Source of the DNA: Pseudoramibacter faecis
GTDB taxonomy: Bacteria > Bacillota > Clostridia > Eubacteriales > Eubacteriaceae
NCBI RefSeq assembly: GCF_036289405.1
Contig: NZ_JAYFFI010000005.1
Coordinates: forward strand, 52,527-116,526
Reading direction: 5' to 3'
DNA: 64,000 nt
Under the pieces are notes generated by a model that was not told the DNA's origin, did not search any database, and worked only from the letters and a program-made list of their open reading frames with translations. The number at the start of each line of letters is the position of its first letter. Positions within the stretch are counted from its first letter, which is position 1. Shown here one piece after another: positions 8,613 through 16,070 of the stretch. Position numbers and translations under genes: made by a program.

Positions 8613-9542
8613 TATGTTGTTTTTTCGCTTCCGTTAGAACCGATCACTCCGGTGACGCTGCCTGTACGCATTTGTATGAGACATCGGATAATATAGTGTT
8701 ATCGGAATCGCATCCAAAGGACAATCTTCTGATTTCGAAAGCATCTTCGGCCGTATGGTTTTTATTCTGTTGTGATCTTTGGGGAACGATGCCATCGAGG
8801 TCCGTGCTTCTCAGTCCAAGTTCGTCAAGTTCTTTTTCTGAGAGTCTGCTGAATTCCGCCGCACTATACTTGCGACGTATTTCTCCGTTTTTCATATACC
8901 GGTATTCGTCCGCCAGATCTTTCAGAAAATAGAGTCTGTGCTCACTGATCACAAGGATCTTTCCCGTTCCCTTGATGTCTATCAGCAGTCGGGAAAGCTG
9001 CTTAATTGCCCCGTGTCAAGATTCGCCGCCGGTTCGTCAAGCAAAATCGTATCCGTATCCATAACCATCGCCGAGAAGATGGCAATCAGCTGTCTTTCGC
9101 CGCTCGAAAGCGTGAAAACAGAACGATCGCGCAGTTTTTGAAGCCCGAATCTTCTGAAAACTTCATCCGTCTTTCGAACAATCTCAGCATGGGACAGACC
9201 GGTGTTTTCCAATCCGAAAGCTACCCCCGTTGTGCTGTTCACCGTAAAGAACTGACTTCTTGGATCCTGAAATACCGAAGATACCTTTTTGCTCACCTCA
9301 CCGATGGAACACGTTGAAATATCTTCCCCGCCAACCCAGACAATGCCTGTAAACTTGCCTTCATAAAATTCCGGAATAAGGTGATTGATGCATCTGAGTA
9401 AGGTCGATTTCCTGCAGCCGCTCTCGCCATGGAAGCATATGCATCTGCCTTTTTCTATATTTCCGTCAACGCCGTTCAACGTGTTTTTTTCGTCATCTGA
9501 ATATTTAAAACCTATGTTGAACTTCACTGAATTTTCATCCAT
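8613..9542 (-). pseudogene. ECF-type double ABC ATPase, truncated and frameshifted
   Basis: The first ABC domain runs from ATG 9542: Walker A GESGCRKST (Arg where Gly is expected), Q-loop FQDPRSQ, signature LSSGERQ, Walker B ILLDEP. A missing G in the C4 run at 9009-9012 breaks the frame just after NLDTG; the next frame restores ISEHRLYFL, the switch His. A second ABC domain begins at FEIRRLSFG but shows a degenerate Walker A, GSNGSEKTT, then a stop, and the rest is gone. Tandem ATPases of this type drive ECF uptake systems for metals, vitamins or metallophores. As the first gene of the NRPS locus it was probably the importer. Confidence 0.8.
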
Positions 9543-9562
9543 ATATCGCCTCTCCTTAAATG

Positions 9563-9576
9563 TTAGATATATCTAA
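9563..9576. promoter_or_regulatory. perfect 14-bp palindrome upstream of the ECF ATPase
   Basis: TTAGATATATCTAA is its own reverse complement and lies 20 bases before the start codon of the ATPase pseudogene, directly upstream of its GGAGAGG ribosome site. The position and shape suit a repressor site. A DtxR-like metal regulator is plausible given the metallophore-type locus, but the sequence alone does not identify the protein. Confidence 0.4.
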
Positions 9577-9822
9577 TTTATATTTAAAAAAAGAAGGGCA
9601 ATTATTTCCCTATATATTTTTTAACATTTGAATCGCAAAATGTCAATGTCAAACACAGACCTGAAATGTCCAAAGACCGTATTTCTCATAGCAATCCTTC
9701 TAAAATGACCTTTTGGCAAACAATCATTTCGGAAGATTCCTCCTGCCCACCTATATTTTTCTGCTCCCTATTTTCTTTAAGATCGCTGGAACCACGCATT
9801 TAACGCATAGTTTTCTTCATAC

Positions 9823-9856
9823 AAAAAACACCGGCATAAAAAATGTCGGTGTTTTT
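9823..9856 (-). terminator. Rho-independent terminator of thiC (usable in both directions)
   Basis: AAACACCG (9826-9833) pairs with CGGTGTTT (9847-9854), extended by GCAT/ATGT, with a short A-rich loop. On the minus strand it is followed by a T tract 17 bp past the thiC stop; on the plus strand a T run also follows. Confidence 0.85.
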
Positions 9857-9873
9857 GCGGATCGGTCACGGCA

Positions 9874-11187
9874 TTACAGAATATCGATGATCTCCCCAGA
9901 AAGGGCTTTGTTCATGCTGCGCACAGCGCAAAACTTACCGCACATGCTGCAGGCCTCGCTGTGATCGTCCTCCGGCGCGCGGCTGTCGCGAATAGCCCGA
10001 GCCGTTTCGGGATCGATGGCTTCGGCAAACTGCGCCTCCCAATCGAGGGCCCGTCTGGCATCGCCCATGCGATCGTCCTGATCTCTGGCGCCGGGCACGC
10101 CCTTGGCAATGTCCGCCGCGTGGGCCGCGATGCGGCTGGCGATAATCCCTTGGCGCACATCCCCGCGGTTGGGCAGCGCCAGATGCTCCGCCGGCGTCAC
10201 ATAGCACAGGAAAGCCGCGCCGTTCATGGCGGCGGCTGCCCCGCCGATGGCCGCCGTGATGTGATCGTATCCCGGGGCGATGTCCGTCACCAGAGGCCCA
10301 AGCACATAAAAAGGCGCCCCCTGACAAATCGTCTGCTGAATTTGCATATTGGCCGCCACCTGGTCGAGCGGCACGTGGCCCGGCCCTTCCACCATCACCT
10401 GCACATCCTTGGCCCAGGCGCGGCGCGTCAGCTCGCCCAAGCGCACCAGCTCGTCAATCTGGCAGATATCGGAAGCGTCCGCCAGACACCCCGGCCGGCA
10501 CGCATCCCCGAGACTCACCGTCACATCGTGTTCCCGACAAATATCCAAAATTTCGTCGTAATATTCGTAAAAGGGATTTTCTTCGCCGGTCATGCTCATC
10601 CAGGCAAACACCAGGCTGCCGCCCCGGCTGACGATGTTCATCTTGCGGGCATTGCCCTTGATCTGCGCGATGGTATTGCGGGTGATGCCGCAGTGCAGCG
10701 TCACAAAATCCACGCCGTCCTCCGCGTGTAGACGCACCACGTCGATAAAATCCCGAGCCGTGAGCGTGCCGAGATCGCGCTGATAATGAATCACCGCGTC
10801 ATAAACCGGCACGGTGCCGATCATCGCCGGGCATTCCGTGCAGAGCTTGCGTCGGAAGGGCTGGGTATTCCCATGGCTCGACAGATCCATAATGGCGTGG
10901 GCCCCGAGATTCACCGCATCCAGCACCTTGTCCATCTCCGCGTCGTAATCCGCCACGTCGCGGCTGACGCCCAGATTCACGTTGATCTTGGTGGTAAGCA
11001 TGCTGCCGATACCGTTGGGATCAAGACCCCGGTGCCCCGGATTGGCCGGGATCACCACCTTGCCAGTTGCCATCAGCGCCGCGAGTTCCGCCACGGACCG
11101 CCCTTCCTTTCGAGCCACCGCCTGCATCTCCGGCGTCGCGATACCGCGGCGCGCCGCTTCCATCTGGGTGTGATAGGTTCTTGTCAT
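9874..11187 (-). CDS. thiC: phosphomethylpyrimidine synthase ThiC
   Basis: 437-residue radical-SAM enzyme that converts aminoimidazole ribotide into HMP phosphate, the pyrimidine half of thiamine. The N-terminus TQMEAARRGIATPEM and the segment NPGHRGLDPNGIG are typical. The C-terminal cluster motif is CSMCGKFCA, giving CxxCxxxxC for the 4Fe-4S cluster. The open frame extends upstream to 11538 through the riboswitch, but the ATG at 11187 has AGGAGG five bases before it and matches the family N-terminus. It is a single-gene unit with its own promoter, TPP riboswitch, attenuator and terminator. No other thi genes are in the window. Confidence 0.97.
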   Translation of the reverse strand: MTRTYHTQMEAARRGIATPEMQAVARKEGRSVAELAALMATGKVVIPANPGHRGLDPNGIGSMLTTKINVNLGVSRDVADYDAEMDKVLDAVNLGAHAIMDLSSHGNTQPFRRKLCTECPAMIGTVPVYDAVIHYQRDLGTLTARDFIDVVRLHAEDGVDFVTLHCGITRNTIAQIKGNARKMNIVSRGGSLVFAWMSMTGEENPFYEYYDEILDICREHDVTVSLGDACRPGCLADASDICQIDELVRLGELTRRAWAKDVQVMVEGPGHVPLDQVAANMQIQQTICQGAPFYVLGPLVTDIAPGYDHITAAIGGAAAAMNGAAFLCYVTPAEHLALPNRGDVRQGIIASRIAAHAADIAKGVPGARDQDDRMGDARRALDWEAQFAEAIDPETARAIRDSRAPEDDHSEACSMCGKFCAVRSMNKALSGEIIDIL

Positions 11188-11366
11188 CATTGCCTCCTGC
11201 TTCTCGTGCTTAACCGTTAACGATTGAAGGCCCCGGAAGCAGCAGCCGGGAGCGATTCCCCCGCGGATTGCGTTTCCGGCGCCTGGCCGGGATCCGGCCT
11301 GCCGCGCGCTCTGCGCACGGTTTTCTTCGCGGCCAAAGGTGGTGCCCCCGGTTGACCGCGCACAGC

Positions 11367-11396
11367 AAAAAGGATACACCTGAACAGGCATATCCT
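11367..11396 (-). terminator. attenuator hairpin downstream of the TPP aptamer
   Basis: On the minus strand AGGATA-TG-CCTG-TT-CAGG-TG-TATCCT forms a long stem and is followed by TTTT. It starts about a dozen bases after the riboswitch aptamer, so TPP binding very likely promotes premature termination before thiC. Confidence 0.8.
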
Positions 11397-11408
11397 CAAA
11401 GTTTCGCG

Positions 11409-11490
11409 ATGGTCCCTCCGTTGGCATTATCCAAATCAGGTGTATGGGTCGAAGCGAATGCTTCCTCTCAGCCGTTGCCAGCTCCCCTTT
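11409..11490 (-). promoter_or_regulatory. TPP (THI-box) riboswitch controlling thiC
   Basis: The minus strand carries the conserved THI elements in order: GGGGAGC, GGCTGAGAGG, GACCC, then CACCTGAT, GGATAATGCCA and the closing GAGGGA. Their spacing fits the P1-P5 fold of the TPP aptamer. About 180 bases of leader separate the following attenuator from the thiC start codon and hold nothing I can name. Confidence 0.97.
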
Positions 11491-11509
11491 TTCTGTATTT
11501 AACGATTTT

Positions 11510-11538
11510 ATTGTAACCCTTTTAATCCCGAATATCAA
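11510..11538 (-). promoter_or_regulatory. sigma-A type promoter of the thiC transcript
   Basis: Minus strand: -35 TTGATA (11533-11538), 17-bp spacer, -10 TACAAT (11510-11515). Transcription would begin just before the riboswitch. The -35 box ends only 3 bp from the stop codon of the permease gene. Confidence 0.75.
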
Positions 11539-11541
11539 GCC

Positions 11542-13830
11542 TTACTCCATATTTTTAAGCGCTGTATCCATCGGAATTTTGCGGATACGCCTGAAATCGA
11601 GCACGGTCACGGCGGCATAGCCCGCAAAAACAGCGATGAACATTTTAATCTGCGCGCTCGGCGGCATATAAAAGCTGAACCAGCCATCCATCGTGTTAAT
11701 ATAGGCCACCCAGATCAGCCGGATCAAAAGGCCGGCAACCAACAGACCGATCAGCTCTGCCAGCACGATGACCCAAGTCGTCGCAATTAGATACAAAGAG
11801 GCGATTTCCCGATCCTTATAGCCTAAGATCTTAACCATGGAGATGGCATTGGTGTTGCGCTCAATAATAAGCTTGGTCAGCAGATAAATGAGCAGCGCCG
11901 CAGCCACGACGCAGGCGTATTGGAAATAGCGCATATAATTGCCCATGGAGTGATTGAGTTGTCGGCTGATTTTCGTCACATCGCCGCGGTCGATGGTCGT
12001 CGCGATGAGGCGGCTGTCGATGTCTTTAACCTTTCGATTGGAAAAGTAGCCGTTAAAATGGTTCGTGTCGTAACCAAAAACGGTGTTAAAGCGCCGGTTC
12101 GGCATAAAGACCGCCATGGTGTTCGCACCTTTTGCAAAGCCCGCGACTTCAAAATGGTAGCGCTTGTGCTCATATTTTGCAGAAAGCGTCACGCGATCGC
12201 CCTTGCGATAGCCGAACTTTTTCCGGAAACCTTCGGACAGATAGACCTCATGGCTCTTCAGGCGGCCGATCGCAGATACATAATGCGAATGGGAGGCGAT
12301 GCCGTACACCGTGATCGTTTCCCCCTTGTGCACGCCGGATACCGTCTCCAATTCCGTCATCGAGAAGGGTTCCGCCCCTTTGGTCGCCGTCGGCACCGTT
12401 GCTTTTAAAATCGTCTGATAATCGGCGATCATCGTCTCGGTGGCCTCCTGCTGATAATGCCTCAGCGTCGAGGGAAAGCCCGTCGCAAAATACAGGAGCA
12501 GCATCACAAAGGTGATACCCAAAACGAGCACCAGATAGCCCGGCAGGTTCTGCAAAATGATGCGCAGCCGAAAGCGGCGGATAAACCGAATGCGCGGCAG
12601 CCGTATGGCGCGTTTTTTCTGTTTTCGGGTCAGATCGCCGCGAAGAAAAGCCAGCGGGGAAAAGCTGAGCTTCTGTGCCAGCACCGCCACGTTGATGAGC
12701 ATCATCAGAATAATGGGCACCACCGTCGTCATCACGAAAGCGTCGCTGCTGATGAGCGGCACGAAGGTCGGCAGGCTGTAGCTGTTGTAATACATGCCCT
12801 CAACCACGTTTTTAAATAGCGTATACCCCAGCACATTGCCGACCGCCGCCGCCACCAGAGTGACGATCAACGGCATGGTCAGGTAATGGCGCAATAGCTC
12901 TCCTCGGCTATAGCCCGAGGCGCGCAGGGTGCCGATCGTCGCCGATTCCTTGGTTACCGTATTGCTGATGGTCACCGCGAAGATAAACGCCAGCACCACC
13001 ACCAGAATATCGAGCATGATACCGGCCATCGTTCGGTCGCCGCCCATGTCGTCGATAGTGAAATTGATCGCCTGGTTTAAATACCGGGGCACAAAATCCG
13101 TCAGACGGTTCCCCGAAAGCGCTGCCTCCTTGGCGATGGTATTCATCAGTTTGTCGGCGCGCACTTTTTCCTTGTTGTCGTTTTTCGGCGCGCCGCGGTA
13201 AATCCAGGCATAATTATAGTGTGTGCTCTGGGGCAGGGCGTCAAAGGTTTCTGCCGTGACCACGGCCACGTCAAAATTGATGGCGTCGAACATCGGGTTC
13301 GTGTTGTTTTCAAAGAGCGCAGAATAATCGCTGTGGGCCACAAGACCGGTGACCTTCATCTTTCTGCCGCCGATTCGGATGTGATCCCCCACGGCAATGC
13401 CGTTGTTATTCGCGTGCATCCGGTCGATGGCAATTTCGTCGGTTTTTTTAGGCAGACGGCCGGCCATCACATCGGCCTTATTCACCCGATGCCGGACCGC
13501 ATAAACGCGCACGCGACCCTTGCGGCGTCCATTTTTCTCGCTGAGCATTTTATAAAAATCGGGATAAAGCCTAATCCTCTGGTTGCGCAAGGTTGAAAGC
13601 AAACCGTCGTCCGCCGCGTGATCGAGCGCGAAGTGTCCGCTCTCGATGCGATAACGCGAAAAGCTTTCTTTCGATGTCTTGAGCATGCCTCCATTGGCCA
13701 CATACACCCCCGAGACGAAACCGATGGTGATCACCAGAAAGGCAAAAATCACAAAATATTTGCCAAAATCCGTTTTCAGCTCTCGGAGCAGCCGTTTGCG
13801 CAGGGGATCTGAAATGGTGCGTTTTCTCAT
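11542..13830 (-). CDS. FtsX/MacB-type ABC transporter permease
   Basis: 762-residue membrane protein. A first helix (FVIFAFLVITIGFVSGVYVA, residues about 27-46) is followed by a large extracytoplasmic domain of some 200 residues, then a set of three helices starting at LDILVVVLAFIFAVTIS, a second large soluble domain, and a final three-helix set. This two-FtsX-domain layout is typical of Gram-positive permeases for lipoproteins, antimicrobial peptides or signalling. The start is at 13830, four bases after the stop of the ATPase gene with which it must pair. Substrate unknown; no two-component system is adjacent, so a bacitracin-type sensor role is not supported. Confidence 0.9.
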   Translation of the reverse strand: MRKRTISDPLRKRLLRELKTDFGKYFVIFAFLVITIGFVSGVYVANGGMLKTSKESFSRYRIESGHFALDHAADDGLLSTLRNQRIRLYPDFYKMLSEKNGRRKGRVRVYAVRHRVNKADVMAGRLPKKTDEIAIDRMHANNNGIAVGDHIRIGGRKMKVTGLVAHSDYSALFENNTNPMFDAINFDVAVVTAETFDALPQSTHYNYAWIYRGAPKNDNKEKVRADKLMNTIAKEAALSGNRLTDFVPRYLNQAINFTIDDMGGDRTMAGIMLDILVVVLAFIFAVTISNTVTKESATIGTLRASGYSRGELLRHYLTMPLIVTLVAAAVGNVLGYTLFKNVVEGMYYNSYSLPTFVPLISSDAFVMTTVVPIILMMLINVAVLAQKLSFSPLAFLRGDLTRKQKKRAIRLPRIRFIRRFRLRIILQNLPGYLVLVLGITFVMLLLYFATGFPSTLRHYQQEATETMIADYQTILKATVPTATKGAEPFSMTELETVSGVHKGETITVYGIASHSHYVSAIGRLKSHEVYLSEGFRKKFGYRKGDRVTLSAKYEHKRYHFEVAGFAKGANTMAVFMPNRRFNTVFGYDTNHFNGYFSNRKVKDIDSRLIATTIDRGDVTKISRQLNHSMGNYMRYFQYACVVAAALLIYLLTKLIIERNTNAISMVKILGYKDREIASLYLIATTWVIVLAELIGLLVAGLLIRLIWVAYINTMDGWFSFYMPPSAQIKMFIAVFAGYAAVTVLDFRRIRKIPMDTALKNME

Positions 13831-13834
13831 GGCT

Positions 13835-14542
13835 CTACCAACTCAGATCGGCAGCGGCCACACGGCTGGCGTTGCGCGTATCTTTTCGAATCCGTCCGTC
13901 GAGCAGCGTCACCACGTGATCCGCCATGTGCCGGATGGCTTCGTTGTGGGTCACCATGATGACCGTGCTGCCAAAGCGCTGATTCACGTTCTCAATTAAA
14001 CCCAAAATTTCCTTGGAGGTTTTATAATCAAGGGCGCCCGTAGGCTCGTCGCAAAGCAAAATATCCGGATTTTTAACCACAGCCCGGCCGATGGCCGTGC
14101 GCTGCTGTTGTCCGCCGGAGATCTGGCTCGGTAGCTTATGCCGATGCTCGGTGAGACCGAGGGTCTCAAGCAATGTCTCGAGGGGCAATGGATTATCGGC
14201 AAGATAGGCGCCTACCTCAATGTTTTCCTCCACATTTAAATTGGGGATCAAATTGTACATTTGAAACACATAGCCCAGATGCCTGCGCCGATACTGCGTC
14301 AACGCCTTTTCGTTCATCGCAGCGGTGCGCTCGCCGTCGATGCCCACAAAACCACTGTCCGCCGTGTCGATGCCGCCGATCACGTTGAGCAGCGTCGATT
14401 TTCCGGAACCCGACGGCCCGAGCAGCACGCAAAATTCGCCCCGCGCCACCGAAAAATTTAAATCGTGGAGCACTTCGGCCCGCATATCGCCTTCCCCGAA
14501 GCTTTTATTCAAATGCGCGATCTTCAAAAAATCCTTTTCCAT
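13835..14542 (-). CDS. ABC transporter ATP-binding protein (LolD/MacB class)
   Basis: 235-residue ATPase. Walker A is GPSGSGKST near residue 42, the Q-loop is VFQMYNLIP, the signature is ISGGQQQR, Walker B is ILLCDEPTGALD, and the switch His is in VTHNEAIR. The DEPTGALD sequence is the hallmark of the class that works with FtsX-fold permeases, and the permease gene follows after 4 bp. The promoter upstream has a consensus -10, so the pair forms a two-gene operon. Confidence 0.95.
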   Translation of the reverse strand: MEKDFLKIAHLNKSFGEGDMRAEVLHDLNFSVARGEFCVLLGPSGSGKSTLLNVIGGIDTADSGFVGIDGERTAAMNEKALTQYRRRHLGYVFQMYNLIPNLNVEENIEVGAYLADNPLPLETLLETLGLTEHRHKLPSQISGGQQQRTAIGRAVVKNPDILLCDEPTGALDYKTSKEILGLIENVNQRFGSTVIMVTHNEAIRHMADHVVTLLDGRIRKDTRNASRVAAADLSW

Positions 14543-14578
14543 TTTCTGCCTCCCATCCTGTTAGCTTTATCTTACTTC

Positions 14579-14606
14579 ATTATACCGCAAAAAAATGATT
14601 TCACAA
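14579..14606 (-). promoter_or_regulatory. promoter of the ABC ATPase-permease operon
   Basis: Minus strand: -35 TTGTGA (14601-14606), 16-bp spacer, -10 TATAAT (14579-14584), about 40 bp before the start codon. Confidence 0.65.
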
Positions 14607-14738
14607 ATCAAATTATCGTTCCAAAATAAATGAATAACAGATTACCCTATTCATTTAAGCCCTCCCAATCTGTTCACCAGTGCAGCCTGATGTGAACCCA
14701 ATGCACAAAATATTTTATTTACCTTATCGCCGGCCCTC

Positions 14739-14969
14739 ATGATCAGCGGAAGCGTGGGCACTCTGCGTTCCCGCATTTCCTGGTGCCCATTACCTGCGGC
14801 AGGCATCGTTTTATCGGAGTGCCTGACCGCTTCTTTCGCCGCAACAGACTACGGCGGTTACGGAATTCTTGTTCCCCTTGTCTTTTATCTATTTCACAAT
14901 CTGTCGCCCAGCCGGCACCCTGACAGGAAGCGCTATTTTCATCCCGTCGTTTATTCAACCGCACATTAA
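14739..14969 (+). pseudogene. possible TraX-family membrane protein remnant
   Basis: The stretch between the ABC operon and the Nudix gene (14607-14990) has no complete gene. One plus-strand frame contains TDYGGYGILVPLVFYLF, which resembles the TDYGxYG-x-FYLF segment of TraX-family acyltransferase-like membrane proteins. The flanking residues do not continue the family, there is no ribosome site, and the frame is only 76 codons. It could be a chance resemblance. Confidence 0.3.
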
Positions 14970-14991
14970 ATGATGTAGTGACTTTTATTCG

Positions 14992-15027
14992 CAAAAAAAT
15001 AAATCCGATCAACGGATTTACTTTTTT
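14992..15027. terminator. bidirectional terminator beyond the Nudix gene
   Basis: AAATCCG (15001-15007) and CGGATTT (15013-15019) flank a 5-base loop. An A run on the left gives the T tract for the minus-strand Nudix operon; a T run on the right would serve plus-strand transcripts. Confidence 0.8.
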
Positions 15028-15034
15028 AGCACCA

Positions 15035-16060
15035 CTATTCAAAAGCATCGACACCAAGATAGGCCCGAACCATTTCGAGTTCGTCCTCATGAATGCAGTT
15101 AGGAAGACTTCCGTCGCGCATGCCGGCCAGACAGGCGTCCATCCCCATCCAGCGCACCGCGGCGACCTCCTCCGGCTGCAGCATTAAATCATCGACGGTT
15201 ACCGGGTTGGTGTAGACAAAGACATGGCTGAGCTCGTTATCCCAAAAGGGATGCCCGTGAAAGCGCGACCTAAATCCCCCGCGATGCTGCCCCAAATAGT
15301 GCAGATCTTCCGGACCCACGCTCAGGCCCAATTCTTCGCGCATTTCCCGCACGGCCGCATCCATCACCTCACCGCCGGCCGCAATGTGCCCCGCCGACGA
15401 AATATCGTAGCAACCGGGATTTGAATCCTTGCTCTGCGCGCGCCTTTGAAGCAGCACCTCCGGCCCGGCAGCCCCCCGGCGGACAATCCACATGTGCACC
15501 GTGCCGTGCAGACTGCCGTCCCGATGGGCCACCCCCCGCTCGCGCACCACGCCGGTCTTGCGGCCGTTCTCATCCAGCACGTCAAAAAGTTCCATCGGCT
15601 GGCCGTTAAGCGCCGCATAGACCAGCCGGTCATGCCCGTTATACATTAGCTTCAGCGAAAAGAAGCCGGCGGTTTCCATCATCAGGCGAAAAAAGATTCG
15701 GTCGCCCTCCCAGAGGTTGAGCCCCCACACGGCATCGCGGTCCACCCAGGCCAGCTCCCCTTCATCACAGGGATGCGGCTCGCCGCTAAAGCCGTCGGCC
15801 GTAAATAAATGCATATACTCCGTAACGCCGTCCCCAGAAACAAAGGTCACGATGCCGCGAAACCGCCAGGCCGTCAGCGTGTAGCCGGTTTCCTCCCAAA
15901 CCTCGCGCAGCAGGCACTCTTCTGGGCTTTCATCCGCCTCAAAATGCCCGCCGACGCCGATCCATTTGCCGTGGTTCACATCGTTTGCCTTCACCGTCCG
16001 GTGCAGCATCAGCACCTGATCGCCCTGCAAAAGATAACAGAGCGTGCTCATTCGCATCAT
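15035..16060 (-). CDS. double Nudix protein: MutT-like domain fused to IDI-like Nudix domain
   Basis: 341 residues with two Nudix folds in tandem. Domain 1 (about 1-140) has GGHFEADESPEECLLREVWE plus ETG, a full Nudix box, and resembles 8-oxo-dGTP diphosphatases. Domain 2 (about 165-335) begins like isopentenyl-diphosphate-isomerase-type Nudix proteins (ELFDVLDENGRKTG, then GTVHMWIV) and has GHIAAGGEVMDAAVREMREE, in which the first Glu of Gx5E is Gly and a Glu follows. Nudix enzymes hydrolyse nucleoside diphosphate-X compounds with Mg. AGGAGG lies 6 bases before the ATG at 16060, and mnmA ends 10 bp upstream, so the two genes are probably cotranscribed. Substrates unknown. Confidence 0.9.
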   Translation of the reverse strand: MMRMSTLCYLLQGDQVLMLHRTVKANDVNHGKWIGVGGHFEADESPEECLLREVWEETGYTLTAWRFRGIVTFVSGDGVTEYMHLFTADGFSGEPHPCDEGELAWVDRDAVWGLNLWEGDRIFFRLMMETAGFFSLKLMYNGHDRLVYAALNGQPMELFDVLDENGRKTGVVRERGVAHRDGSLHGTVHMWIVRRGAAGPEVLLQRRAQSKDSNPGCYDISSAGHIAAGGEVMDAAVREMREELGLSVGPEDLHYLGQHRGGFRSRFHGHPFWDNELSHVFVYTNPVTVDDLMLQPEEVAAVRWMGMDACLAGMRDGSLPNCIHEDELEMVRAYLGVDAFE

Positions 16061-16070
16061 GGCCGCCCTC

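Noticed and set aside
9961..10731. Long plus-strand frame opposite thiC
   Set aside because: It is the mirror of a GC-rich coding region; the antisense frames opposite typA, phoH, era and the oxidoreductase genes are of the same kind. No ribosome sites or family motifs.
11188..11538. N-terminal extension of ThiC through the upstream open frame
   Set aside because: The stretch is the TPP riboswitch, attenuator and leader; the extension has no family similarity and a good ribosome site stands before the internal ATG at 11187.
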